Part shown: piece by piece, positions 8,961 to 17,420 of the stretch | Position numbering within the stretch: the first letter of the stretch is position 1 | How the letters are laid out: each line of letters starts with the position of its first letter | NCBI GenBank assembly: GCA_023382575.1 | Contig: JAHDWC010000008.1 | Coordinates: forward strand, 1 to 48,207 | Direction of reading: 5' to 3' | Source of the DNA: Anaerolineales bacterium | GTDB taxonomy: Bacteria; Chloroflexota; Anaerolineae; Anaerolineales; Villigracilaceae | Length of the DNA: 48,207 nucleotides | The notes under the pieces: model-generated | The model's database searches: none | What the model saw: only the letters and a program-made list of their open reading frames with translations | What the model was told of the DNA's origin: nothing | Position numbers and translations under genes: made by a program

Positions 8961-9443
8961 ATGCAACGAACAAAATTCATCCTTGGCGGTTTGCTGATTT
9001 TGTCGGCGGTGGTCTATCTCATCGCTTCATCGACTCAAGCAAGCGCGGAATATTTCATGACTGTGAACGAAGTGAAGGCAGAAGGTCAGGCTGCGGTAGG
9101 GAAAAGTCTGCGGCTTTCTGGGGCAGTGATCGGCGATACGGTTCAGTATGACCCGAACACGTTGACCCTGACCTTTGATATCGCGCACGTCACCGGCGAT
9201 AATAAAGAGATCGAGGCGCAGGGCGGGCTGGCGGAAGTCCTTTACCAGGCTGTGCATGATCCCTCACTCGAGCGCATCACGATTGTGTATGTGGGTCCCA
9301 AACCGGATCTGCTCCGCAGTGAAGCGCAGGCAATCGTAACCGGCAAACTTGGCGAGGATGGTATCTTCTATGCCGAGGAATTGCTGTTGAAGTGTCCCAC
9401 TCGATACGAAGAGGGTGTACCCGAACAAGCCTCTGGCAACTAA
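8961..9443 (+). CDS. ccmE: Cytochrome c maturation haem chaperone CcmE, Cys-type variant
   Basis: A 160-residue haem chaperone of System I, with one N-terminal membrane anchor (FILGGLLILSAVVYLIAS) and an OB-fold domain outside the membrane. It receives haem from CcmABCD and passes it to CcmF/H. Classical CcmE binds haem covalently through a His in an H-x3-Y motif. Here the position reads Cys145-Pro-Thr-Arg-Tyr149, the C-x3-Y form known from some archaea and sulfate reducers. The start is fixed by TGGAGG at 8951-8956; the frame open from 8922 is longer but unsupported. It is the first gene of the Ccm cluster, separated from ccmF by a terminator-like hairpin. Confidence 0.9.
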   Translation: MQRTKFILGGLLILSAVVYLIASSTQASAEYFMTVNEVKAEGQAAVGKSLRLSGAVIGDTVQYDPNTLTLTFDIAHVTGDNKEIEAQGGLAEVLYQAVHDPSLERITIVYVGPKPDLLRSEAQAIVTGKLGEDGIFYAEELLLKCPTRYEEGVPEQASGN

Positions 9444-9451
9444 CCAAATAG

Positions 9452-9485
9452 CCTGATGGGTGTTATACCCGTCAGGTTTTGTTTC
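9452..9485 (+). terminator. Terminator-like hairpin between ccmE and ccmF
   Basis: CCTGATGGGT pairs with ACCCGTCAGG (one G-T wobble) across GTTAT, followed by TTTTGTTT. As it lies inside the ccm cluster it may attenuate transcription into ccmF. Confidence 0.75.
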
Positions 9486-9533
9486 ATCCCCCTCCCCATC
9501 TCCTCCTGTGGAGACGGAATAAAGGAATAGATT

Positions 9534-11603
9534 ATGCTTGCAGAATTTGGATATGGCGTTTTATTGGTCAGCTTTGTTGTGACGATCTACAGCGGCATCG
9601 CAGCGTTCTACGGTGTGAGGAGCAAGTCCAGCGCGCTGGTGGAAAGTGCGCGACGCGCGCAATTGCTGACGTTCCCGCTCATTACGATTTCCTCGCTTAC
9701 TTTAATATACCTGTTGATCAACAATCACTTCGAGGTCTCGTTCGTCTACGAAGTAACCAGCCGCAGCATGCCGACTTATTTAAAGGTCACAGCGTGGTGG
9801 GGCGGACAGGCCGGGTCGCTCGTCTTCTGGTCTTGGTTGCTGGCAGTCTTCACCTCCGCGGTGACGCTGCGCAAATGGGACCGCGATGCGGAATTCCTGC
9901 CGTGGGTTATTGTCGTCTCTTCCATCACGCTGACGTTCTTCCTCGGCATGATCGTGGTCTTCGAGAATCCCTTCACCCGCTTCTGGCTGGTCAATGGGAA
10001 CGTCGAACCGAGCATGTTCAAGCCTGCGGCGAGTGCGACCATCTTCACGCCAAATGATGGGCAGGGATTGAATCCGCTTCTGCGCCACCCGGGAATGATC
10101 ATCCATCCCCCAATGCTTTATCTCGGCTTTGTGGCGTACGTCATCCCCTACGCCTTTGCGATGGCGGCGCTCATCACCGGCCGCACCGACGACCGCTGGA
10201 CACGCATCACCCGTCGCTGGTCGTTGTGGGCGTGGCTGTTCCTCTCGCTGGGTCTCGTCCTCGGCGGACGTTGGGCGTATGATGTGCTCGGCTGGGGCGG
10301 TTATTGGGGCTGGGACCCGGTTGAAATCGCCGCGTTCATGCCCTGGCTGACGGGTACTGCCTTGCTCCACTCCGTAATGATTCAGGAAAAGCGCGGCATG
10401 TTGAAACACTGGAACATGATCCTCGTCATCCTGACCTATTCGCTGGTCATCTTTGGAACGTTCCTCACCCGTTCTGGTGTGTTGTCTTCCGTTCACTCAT
10501 TTGCCAACAGCCCCATCGGTCCGTTCTTCATGGGCTTCGTCACGTTGACGTTGGTCTCTTCCATTGCCTTGCTCATCAAGCGTTGGCCCGAGTTGAAGAG
10601 CGAAACCGAGATGAAATCCATGCTCTCGCGCGAGGCGCTCTTCCTGCTCAACAACCTGTTGTTCATGAGCATCCTCGTGGTCTGTTTCTGGGGTGTGATC
10701 TCACCGTTGATCTCCGAGTTGTTGACCAACCAAAAGATCACGGTCGGACCTCCATATTATGAACGCGCCACAGGTCCGCTTTTTGCAGGTCTGCTCTTCC
10801 TGATGGCGGTGGCTCCGCTCTCAGCGTGGGGACACTCCACGGTCCAGACTCTTGGACGCGCTTTGTGGAAATCCGCGCTGGCGGCAGTAATCGTGACCGT
10901 CATTCTGTTCGTCACCTACACTCAAAACTTCTACGCCTTGCTCGGCTTCTTCCTGGTTGCGTTGATCCTCTTCGCCACTGGACATGAATTCTGGCGCGGC
11001 GCACGCGCACGACAAAAAGCGCAGAACGAGAATTTCTTCGTCGCATTAGGCCGTTTGATGGGACGCAATCACCGACGCTATGGTGGTTACATCATTCATA
11101 TCAGCATGGCGTTGATGGCAATTGGCATCCTCGGCATTGAAATCTTCCAGACCGAAACACAGGGGACAGTGGCGGCTGGCGAGGCATTGAACCTTGGCGA
11201 TTACACGGTTGAATATCGCGAACTCGCTTCGTGGGATAGCCCCGGCGAAGGCGTGAATTACACCCGCGCCGTGGTCGATATTTACGAGAATGGCGTTTAT
11301 CTTGGTCAGTTGTATCCGCGCATCGACTATTATTTCGACTCACAGCAAAACATGACCATCCCCGGTCAACGCTCGACGTTGCGCGATGACCTCTACATTT
11401 TGTTGGTGGATTGGCAGCCCGTCTCCTCCATCGGCGCGACGTTCAAGATCTACGTCAACCCGCTGGTCAACTGGCTGTGGCTTGGCAGCATCACCTTCCT
11501 GCTCGGTTTGATCTTCGCCGCTTGGCCCGAACGCGACCCCGCAGACGAAGCCGTACGCCGCAAGGTCACCCGCGACAATCGTCAAGCCAGCGCAGCGGAT
11601 TAA
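9534..11603 (+). CDS. ccmF: Cytochrome c haem lyase subunit CcmF
   Basis: A 689-residue polytopic membrane protein of the haem-handling superfamily. The tryptophan-rich WWD signature is at about residues 254-262 (WGGYWGWDP), followed by VEIAAFMPWLTGTALLHS. Conserved histidines that ligate haem in the family lie in flanking helices, for example in LLRHPGMIIHPPML. With CcmH it transfers haem from CcmE to apocytochrome CxxCH motifs on the outer face of the membrane. Length and a periplasmic segment near the C-terminus match CcmF/NrfE. The start follows GGAATAAAGG with modest spacing. It runs into ccmH with a 4-bp gap. Confidence 0.95.
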   Translation: MLAEFGYGVLLVSFVVTIYSGIAAFYGVRSKSSALVESARRAQLLTFPLITISSLTLIYLLINNHFEVSFVYEVTSRSMPTYLKVTAWWGGQAGSLVFWSWLLAVFTSAVTLRKWDRDAEFLPWVIVVSSITLTFFLGMIVVFENPFTRFWLVNGNVEPSMFKPAASATIFTPNDGQGLNPLLRHPGMIIHPPMLYLGFVAYVIPYAFAMAALITGRTDDRWTRITRRWSLWAWLFLSLGLVLGGRWAYDVLGWGGYWGWDPVEIAAFMPWLTGTALLHSVMIQEKRGMLKHWNMILVILTYSLVIFGTFLTRSGVLSSVHSFANSPIGPFFMGFVTLTLVSSIALLIKRWPELKSETEMKSMLSREALFLLNNLLFMSILVVCFWGVISPLISELLTNQKITVGPPYYERATGPLFAGLLFLMAVAPLSAWGHSTVQTLGRALWKSALAAVIVTVILFVTYTQNFYALLGFFLVALILFATGHEFWRGARARQKAQNENFFVALGRLMGRNHRRYGGYIIHISMALMAIGILGIEIFQTETQGTVAAGEALNLGDYTVEYRELASWDSPGEGVNYTRAVVDIYENGVYLGQLYPRIDYYFDSQQNMTIPGQRSTLRDDLYILLVDWQPVSSIGATFKIYVNPLVNWLWLGSITFLLGLIFAAWPERDPADEAVRRKVTRDNRQASAAD

Positions 11604-11607
11604 GCTC

Positions 11608-12123
11608 ATGATGAAGTTGAACCTCAACAAAACGTTGCGAGCCGTATTTTTCGCTTCGCTTCTGACCGTGCTGTTTTTCACTGCTGCGACAACTGTTTTC
11701 GCTCAAGACGACATGCCCACCGACGACGAGGTCAATGCGATTGCCAAGCAGTTGTATTGCCCGGTGTGTGAGAACACGCCGTTGGATGTCTGCCCGACTG
11801 AGGCGTGTCGTCAGTGGCGCGAGCTGATTCGCTTGCAGCTCTCCGAAGGCAAGACCGAGGAAGAGATCAAGCAGTATTTTGTCGATAACTACGGCGCACG
11901 TGTACTGGCAGAGCCTCCGCGCACAGGTCTTAACTGGCTGGTGTACATTCTGCCGCCCATGTTCATCCTGGCAGGTGCGTTCATCCTCTTCCGCTCATTC
12001 CAGGCGTGGACCAAACCCAAAGCTGTGGAAACAGCTTCAAGTCCAAGCGAGGAAGCGGGCGAAGCGTCTGATAAAGACCCGTATATTGCGCGTCTCGAAG
12101 AAGAATTGAAGAATCGTAAGTAA
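11608..12123 (+). CDS. ccmH: Cytochrome c maturation protein CcmH (thiol reductant of apocytochrome)
   Basis: A 171-residue membrane-anchored thiol-disulfide protein. An N-terminal signal is followed by the CcmH domain with the redox pair CPVC and the conserved ARVLAEPP region, then a C-terminal membrane helix (WLVYILPPMFILAGAFILF) and an acidic tail. Family members reduce the CxxCH disulfide of apocytochromes for haem attachment. An additional Cys pair (DVCPTEAC) lies just after the active site where classical CcmH has none; it could give a second disulfide. ATG 11608 and ATG 11611 are adjacent and cannot be distinguished. Confidence 0.92.
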   Translation: MMKLNLNKTLRAVFFASLLTVLFFTAATTVFAQDDMPTDDEVNAIAKQLYCPVCENTPLDVCPTEACRQWRELIRLQLSEGKTEEEIKQYFVDNYGARVLAEPPRTGLNWLVYILPPMFILAGAFILFRSFQAWTKPKAVETASSPSEEAGEASDKDPYIARLEEELKNRK

Positions 12124-12130
12124 CATCCCC

Positions 12131-12160
12131 GACCTGACAGGTTTATGAATCTGTCAGGTC
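12131..12160 (+). repeat. Intercistronic inverted repeat between ccmH and the thioredoxin gene
   Basis: GACCTGACAG and CTGTCAGGTC are perfect inverted 10-mers separated by 10 nt, with only a weak TTCTCT tail. It is probably an mRNA-processing or weak attenuation hairpin. Confidence 0.6.
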
Positions 12161-12176
12161 TTCTCTGGAGAATGTC

Positions 12177-12743
12177 ATGACTGAAACAACGACCCCAAAG
12201 CGCGGCGTATCCTTGTGGGTACAGATCGTGATTTGGGCATTTATTGCCGCCCTGCTTGTGCTGGTGGGAGTGATCCTCAACAAGCGCCAGCAAGGGACTG
12301 TGCAGCCAGGCGATCAGATTCCCGATTTCACTCTGCCTCTGTTCAGCGGATATGAATATGAAGGTCAAAGCGAAGTGAAGCTTTCCGATTTCCGCGGTAA
12401 GCTGGTGGTGTTGAACTTCTGGGCTTCATGGTGCAAACCCTGCGAGCAGGAAGCCGCCGAATTGGAAGAAGCCTGGAAGATGTACGAAGACAGCGGAAAG
12501 GTCGTCTTCCTCGGCGCGGACTATGTGGATACCGAGCCGGAAGCGCGCGCGTACTTAAAGAAGTTCGGCATTACTTATTACAACGGACCGGATATGGGCA
12601 CGCGCATTTCGCAGTTGTTCCGCATCCGCGGCGTACCTGAGACGTATTTCATCGACCCCGATGGAGTTTTGTACTACGTCAAAGTGGGTCCCTTCCTCTC
12701 GGTGGATGAGATCACATCCATCATTGAGCAAAAACTTCCTTAA
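12177..12743 (+). CDS. Thioredoxin-like protein of cytochrome c maturation (CcmG/ResA/TlpA family)
   Basis: A 188-residue membrane-tethered thioredoxin-fold protein: one N-terminal helix (IVIWAFIAALLVLVGVIL), then an AhpC/TSA-Redoxin-type domain. The active site is W-Cys86-Lys-Pro-Cys89 in FWASWCKPCEQE, and the cis-Pro loop is GVPETYFID. It should act outside the membrane, keeping CcmH or apocytochrome cysteines reduced. The gene lies between ccmH and a zinc-ribbon gene with 11 bp to the latter, so its role in the Ccm pathway is well supported by context. CcmG and ResA cannot be separated by sequence alone. Confidence 0.9.
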   Translation: MTETTTPKRGVSLWVQIVIWAFIAALLVLVGVILNKRQQGTVQPGDQIPDFTLPLFSGYEYEGQSEVKLSDFRGKLVVLNFWASWCKPCEQEAAELEEAWKMYEDSGKVVFLGADYVDTEPEARAYLKKFGITYYNGPDMGTRISQLFRIRGVPETYFIDPDGVLYYVKVGPFLSVDEITSIIEQKLP

Positions 12744-12754
12744 AAGGTGGAGAC

Positions 12755-13264
12755 ATGGAATTAGGTTCAATTTTTCTAGTCCTGGCAGTGCTGGTCGTTG
12801 TCGGTGTGTATTTGTACGCGCCCCTCACCCAACGCGGACGGCGCATGGCTACAGATCAATCACATGAAATTTCATCGCTGAAGGCCGAACGCGACCGCGT
12901 CATCAACTCGCTGCAGGAATTGGATTTCGACTTCAAACTCGGCAAGATTCCCACCGAGGATTATCCCGAACAACGCTCAGCCTTGCTGCAACGAGGCGCG
13001 GACATTCTCCGTCAGTTGGATGAGATCGCGCCCGCCTCCACCGCTGGAGCGAATGCTGAAGCGCGCATCGAAAAAGCCGCCGCCGCCAAACGCGCCGACT
13101 CCGCGATGCAGGTCATCGAAGTCAACGATGATGACATCGAAGCCATGATCGCATCACGCCGCAAACAGCACAAGAGCAAGTCGGCTGGTTTTTGCCCAAA
13201 ATGTGGAAAGCCCGTGCTGGTTACGGATCACTTCTGTCCCTCTTGTGGAAAATCTTTGAAATAA
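12755..13264 (+). CDS. Membrane protein with CcmI-like helix region and C-terminal zinc ribbon
   Basis: A 169-residue protein with one N-terminal membrane helix (IFLVLAVLVVVGVYLYAP), an alpha-helical charged region (residues about 35-95: LKAERDRVINSLQELDFDFKLGKI) and a C-terminal zinc ribbon with two CPxCGK knuckles (CPKCGK and CPSCGK). The helical part resembles the segment of CcmI/CycH that follows the membrane anchor, and the position inside the ccm operon supports an apocytochrome-chaperone or scaffold role. No TPR domain is present. A helix of the same type (DLHRTGKISDEAYRQRRNELKDAL) closes the next protein, which suggests the two interact through a shared module. Confidence 0.7.
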   Translation: MELGSIFLVLAVLVVVGVYLYAPLTQRGRRMATDQSHEISSLKAERDRVINSLQELDFDFKLGKIPTEDYPEQRSALLQRGADILRQLDEIAPASTAGANAEARIEKAAAAKRADSAMQVIEVNDDDIEAMIASRRKQHKSKSAGFCPKCGKPVLVTDHFCPSCGKSLK

Positions 13265-13291
13265 TTTTCAATGGTTCATTCCATTGAAAAT
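13264..13291 (+). repeat. Intercistronic hairpin overlapping the zinc-ribbon gene stop
   Basis: ATTTTCAATGG and CCATTGAAAAT are perfect 11-bp inverted arms around TTCATT. A T tract does not follow, so a stability or processing role is likelier than termination. Confidence 0.6.
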
Positions 13292-13311
13292 GTGCTCGAA
13301 CTGAGGAATTC

Positions 13312-15207
13312 ATGAAATTACGCCACATCCTGATTTTAGTCCTTGGAACTCTTCTTCTTTCTGCCTGTAACATGACCCTCGCAGCGGATGTCACTCCCCC
13401 GCCGGGATACGTTGCACCGACGCCATTGCCCACATTGGGTCCGCTGTATCCCGCTGCTGCGCCAGATATCGAAAACGGAAAAGCCATCTTCGAGAAAAGC
13501 TGCGTTCCCTGTCACGGCGAGACCGGACTGGGCGACGGCGACCAAGGCAAGCAGTTGCCGGTCACTGTCATTCCCATCGGGTTGCCCGAATACGCCAACA
13601 AAGCCGCGCCCGAAAAATGGTACACCACTGTCACGCAAGGCAACATCGACCGCTTCATGCCGCCCTTCCTCAGCTTGAGCGAACAGGAACGCTGGGACGT
13701 AGTCAATTATGCCTTCACCCTGCATACTACCGAAGAACAACTCGAACTTGGCAAAACTCTCTTTGAAGAAACCTGCACCGACTGCGACGACGTGTTCAGC
13801 AACCTGCAAATGATGTCCGCGCTTTCAGCGGATGACCTTGTGGGCATGATGCGCACCGGCAGTGAAAACTTCCCCGCCTTTGGAGCGAACTTCAGCGACG
13901 AAGAAGCCTACGCGGTAGCGGCTTATCTCCGCACGTTGACCTTTGCGCTTCCTGCCGAACCGGTAGCTGAATCTGCGACTGAGACTCCCGTCGCCGCTGT
14001 GACCGAATCCGCCAGCGCGGAAGCGGGCACGCCATCAGCGGAAGAGACACCCGCCGAAGGCACACCCCAAGCTGAGGTCACGCCAGAAGCGACCGAGGAA
14101 GTTGCCTCAGTCAGCACAGGCAAGGTCACGGGTCTGGTTGAGAATCGTACCGGCAATGACCTTCCCGCAGACACCAAAGTGACATTGCGTGGCTTCGACC
14201 ACGGTTCAAATCCGAGCGCGGGTCCGCAGGAATTTCTCACACTCGAAGGCACCGTCAATCCCGATGGCACATATGAATTTGAAACTCCACTTTCTGAAAG
14301 CGAGATTTACATCACCGAAGTCATTGTGGATGGGTTGACCTATCAATCGGAATTTGCCGTCGTCTCTGCCGGTGTGACCGAATTGGAACTGCCTGTGATC
14401 GTCGTGTACGAAACGACGGATGATTACTCCACGTTGAAAGTCAACACGCTGCAAGTTTTCTTCGATCTTGCCAGCGAAGATACCGCTCAAATTTTTGCTG
14501 TCTACAGCGTCACGAATGACAGTGACAAAACCATTGTCATCGACATGGGCGACAGCCAGACCATTCCGTTCATCGTCCCGCCTGCGGGCGCCAGTGGATT
14601 GGGCTACGAAGCCGCACAAGACAGCGCTGCCTTCGTCCCAACGGATACGGGTTTTGCCATGCCTCCCAGTGAAACTCCTTATGGGCTGATCGCGTTTGCG
14701 TCTCTGCCCAAAGCTGATGAGATCAAAATCTCGCAGTCTGCGCCGCTTTCCATCGGTGAGGTAGCTCTCTTCCTGCCGGAAGGCGTGAAAGCCGAAGGGG
14801 ACGCGTTGACCGATGGCGGCATTCAGGCGATTCAAGGCACGAATTTCCACGTGTACACCTCTGGCGCGGTCAGCGAAAATGGCACGTTGGAATTTACCCT
14901 TTCCGGCAAACCAAAGGGAACCGCCTCCACCGCCGACCTGACACAGAATCAAAACCTGCTGATTGGTATTGGCGCATTGGGCGTGGTGCTTATCATCGCT
15001 GGTGTCTGGATGTACATGCGCGATAAAAACAAGACCGAGGAATTCGACGACGAAGAAGAAGTTGACGACGAGTACGATGATGCCGAATCCGTGATGGATG
15101 CGATCATTGCGCTCGACGACTTGCATCGCACCGGCAAAATTTCAGACGAAGCTTATCGTCAGCGCCGCAATGAATTAAAGGATGCGTTGAAGAGAAAATC
15201 TTCATGA
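13312..15207 (+). CDS. Cytochrome c lipoprotein embedded in the ccm operon, second haem site altered
   Basis: A 631-residue protein. The lipobox LLLSAC is followed by a cytochrome c domain with Cys64-V-P-C-His68 and a candidate distal Met in RFMPPF. A second cytochrome-like domain follows (LGKTLFEETC ... AVAAYLRTL), but its motif is Cys155-T-D-C-Asp159, so the axial His is missing. A Thr/Ala/Glu-rich linker leads to beta-sandwich regions, a membrane helix near residue 550 (LLIGIGALGVVLIIAGVWMYM), an acidic stretch and a cytoplasmic CcmI-like helix. The gene overlaps ccmA by 4 bp (ATGA). It may deliver electrons to the maturation machinery or be a respiratory client. A GAGGAA site precedes ATG 13312. 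Confidence 0.8.
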   Translation: MKLRHILILVLGTLLLSACNMTLAADVTPPPGYVAPTPLPTLGPLYPAAAPDIENGKAIFEKSCVPCHGETGLGDGDQGKQLPVTVIPIGLPEYANKAAPEKWYTTVTQGNIDRFMPPFLSLSEQERWDVVNYAFTLHTTEEQLELGKTLFEETCTDCDDVFSNLQMMSALSADDLVGMMRTGSENFPAFGANFSDEEAYAVAAYLRTLTFALPAEPVAESATETPVAAVTESASAEAGTPSAEETPAEGTPQAEVTPEATEEVASVSTGKVTGLVENRTGNDLPADTKVTLRGFDHGSNPSAGPQEFLTLEGTVNPDGTYEFETPLSESEIYITEVIVDGLTYQSEFAVVSAGVTELELPVIVVYETTDDYSTLKVNTLQVFFDLASEDTAQIFAVYSVTNDSDKTIVIDMGDSQTIPFIVPPAGASGLGYEAAQDSAAFVPTDTGFAMPPSETPYGLIAFASLPKADEIKISQSAPLSIGEVALFLPEGVKAEGDALTDGGIQAIQGTNFHVYTSGAVSENGTLEFTLSGKPKGTASTADLTQNQNLLIGIGALGVVLIIAGVWMYMRDKNKTEEFDDEEEVDDEYDDAESVMDAIIALDDLHRTGKISDEAYRQRRNELKDALKRKSS

Positions 15208-15902
15208 TCGAAGTCAAGAAACTCGTCAAGCGTTTTGGGCTGAAAACCACCCTGCGCGGTTTGGACTTCCATGTAGAGCCAGGTGAATTCGTGGCTCTGC
15301 TGGGTCCAAACGGCGCAGGCAAGACCACCTTCCTGCGGATTCTCGCATCGCTTTCCCGCCCATCGATGGGAAACGTCAAAGTGGCAGGTTTCTCGCTTCC
15401 ACAGGAATCGGCCAAAGTCCGCGCGAGGCTGGGGGTTGTCTCTCACATGCCCCTGCTTTACCCCGATCTGACCGCCGAGGAGAATCTTCAATTCTATGCG
15501 CGCATGTACGGCATCGCAGATTCCGCGGCGCGCATCACTGACGTATTAAACATGGTGGGATTGGAATCCCGTCGGCGCGATTTGGTGCGCACGTTCTCAC
15601 GCGGCATGCAGCAGCGCCTCGCCATCGGACGGGCAGTTCTCCACGACCCGGAAGTGGTCCTCTTCGATGAGCCATACACCGGCTTGGATCAGGATGCTTC
15701 CGAAATGTTGGATGAAGTGCTGCGTTCCGTCGCCGCAAAGGGACGCACCGTAGTGATGACCTCTCACGACCTCGCCCGCGCTGAAGACCTCGCCACCCGC
15801 TTCGACATCCTCTCACGAGGCGTGATTACCGCTTCTGCCAAACGCGAGGATTTCAAAAGCACGAACCTGTTGGATTTCTATAAGAAGTCACTGGAGTCAT
15901 AA
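15204..15902 (+). CDS. ccmA: Haem exporter ATPase CcmA
   Basis: A 232-residue ABC ATPase. Walker A GPNGAGKTT is at residues 35-43, the signature is FSRGMQQRLAIGRA, Walker B is VVLFDEPYTGLD, and the switch His is in TSHDL. Its position immediately before ccmB and ccmC identifies it as CcmA, whose ATP hydrolysis releases haem-loaded CcmE from the CcmABCD complex. Its start overlaps the stop of the cytochrome gene, so translation is probably coupled. Confidence 0.93.
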   Translation: MIEVKKLVKRFGLKTTLRGLDFHVEPGEFVALLGPNGAGKTTFLRILASLSRPSMGNVKVAGFSLPQESAKVRARLGVVSHMPLLYPDLTAEENLQFYARMYGIADSAARITDVLNMVGLESRRRDLVRTFSRGMQQRLAIGRAVLHDPEVVLFDEPYTGLDQDASEMLDEVLRSVAAKGRTVVMTSHDLARAEDLATRFDILSRGVITASAKREDFKSTNLLDFYKKSLES

Positions 15903-15907
15903 CTCTC

Positions 15908-16597
15908 ATGAAAACCTCCGCTCCATCCCTTCTTAAAGCTACGTTTGCCATCGTCCAGAAAGATCTGGCGGCAGAATTCCGCTCGCGTGAATTGCTCTCT
16001 GCCATGCTGGTCTTTTCGATGCTGGTCATTTTGATCTTCAACTTTGCCTTGGAATTGAACATCGATGCCCGCAAATCGGTCACAGCAGGCGTGTTGTGGA
16101 CTACATTCGCCTTCGCCGGGACTCTCGGCTTGAACCGCTCGATGGCGGTCGAGAAAGATCGCGGCTGTATGGATGGTCTCCTGCTCGCGCCAGTGGACCG
16201 TTCGGCAATTTTCTTCGGCAAAGCCATCAGCAATCTCGCTTTTATGCTCATCGTGGAAGCGATTGTCATTCCGTTGTATGCCATGCTCTATAACGAGACG
16301 CGCATCTTCCAGCCGGAATTTCTCGGCGTGTTGCTGCTCGGCTCAATTGGATATATCGCTGTCGGCACCCTGCTCTCTGCCATGTCAGTGCAGACGCGCA
16401 CCCGCGATGTATTACTGCCCATCTTGTTGTTCCCGGTCGCCGTCCCAGTGCTGTTGGCTTCGGTCAAAGCCAGCGGCGGGATCATCGCCAATGCGACCTT
16501 TGCCGAGATTCTTACGCCGCTTAATTTGCTGATTGTGTACGATGTCATCTTCATTGCTGTATCGTTCATGATCTTCGAGTTCGTCGTCGAGGAATAG
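15908..16597 (+). CDS. ccmB: Haem exporter permease CcmB
   Basis: A 229-residue integral membrane protein with about six predicted helices and the CcmB features KDLAAEFRSRE near the N-terminus and TAGVLWTTFAFAGTLGLNRS. It is the membrane partner of CcmA. It starts 5 bp after ccmA and is followed by ccmC. Length and membrane layout are standard for the family. Confidence 0.93.
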   Translation: MKTSAPSLLKATFAIVQKDLAAEFRSRELLSAMLVFSMLVILIFNFALELNIDARKSVTAGVLWTTFAFAGTLGLNRSMAVEKDRGCMDGLLLAPVDRSAIFFGKAISNLAFMLIVEAIVIPLYAMLYNETRIFQPEFLGVLLLGSIGYIAVGTLLSAMSVQTRTRDVLLPILLFPVAVPVLLASVKASGGIIANATFAEILTPLNLLIVYDVIFIAVSFMIFEFVVEE

Positions 16598-16708
16598 AAA
16601 ACTCCAAAATCTATAAGGCGGCGGGATTCATTCTCAGCAAATGTTATTACAAATGTGACAAAATCACTCAAAGAAATCCTCACATCAATTTTTCCAAGGA
16701 GTTCGTCC

Positions 16709-17407
16709 ATGCAATCCAAACCAATTGCACTCACCATTCTGGATATTGTCTCTGTGATTGTTCTCGGCGTATCCACGTACCTCGCGCTGTTCTTCGCACC
16801 TACCGAAGCTGTGATGGGAAATGTCCAACGCGTTTTCTATTTCCATGTCGGTACCGCTTGGGTCGGGATGGTCGGCTTCGTGCTTGCAGCTGTAAGCGGA
16901 ATCATCTACCTCATCACCAAGGATATGAAGTGGGACCGCATCGAAGTCGCCGCGGTGGAAGTCAGCACCATGTTCTTTTTCCTGACCATCGTGCTCGGTT
17001 CCATTTGGGCACGTCCCGCCTGGAACACCTGGTGGACGTGGGATCCGCGCCTCACCACAGCCGCCGTCACGGAGTTGATCTATGTCGCCTATTTCATGCT
17101 CCGCGCAGGCATCGAAGACCCCGAAAAACGCGCTCGCTTTGGCGCGGTCTACACCTTGCTGGGCGGACTAAGCGCCCCCATCACCTTCATGGTCATCCGC
17201 CTCTTCCGCACCATCCACCCGGTGGTGATCGGCGGCGCCAGCGCCGAAGCTCAGGGCGGCTTCGACATGACCGCTGACATGCGCACCACTTTCTTCTTTG
17301 CCTTGTTTGCCTTCACCGTCCTCTTCGTCGACTTCATGTGGCATCGTCTGCGCGTCGGCAAATTGGAAGAGAAGGTCGAGCAACTCAAATTGAAAGTTTC
17401 GATGTAA
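16709..17407 (+). CDS. ccmC: Haem-handling membrane protein CcmC
   Basis: A 232-residue polytopic protein of the WWD family that presents haem to CcmE. The tryptophan-rich segment WNTWWTWDPRLTT begins at about residue 105. Flanking histidines (for example FYFHVGTAW and IHPVVIGG) match the axial haem ligands of the family. The start at 16709 has AAGGAG at 16696-16701; an upstream ATG at 16655 is in frame but would add an unsupported extension. The last residues form a short amphipathic tail (LEEKVEQLKLKVSM). Confidence 0.95.
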   Translation: MQSKPIALTILDIVSVIVLGVSTYLALFFAPTEAVMGNVQRVFYFHVGTAWVGMVGFVLAAVSGIIYLITKDMKWDRIEVAAVEVSTMFFFLTIVLGSIWARPAWNTWWTWDPRLTTAAVTELIYVAYFMLRAGIEDPEKRARFGAVYTLLGGLSAPITFMVIRLFRTIHPVVIGGASAEAQGGFDMTADMRTTFFFALFAFTVLFVDFMWHRLRVGKLEEKVEQLKLKVSM

Positions 17408-17420
17408 TTGGAGACAGAAA

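Noticed and set aside
14206-15126. Antisense frame opposite the cytochrome lipoprotein gene
   Set aside because: No domain or start signal; the sense strand has lipobox, haem motif and membrane helix.
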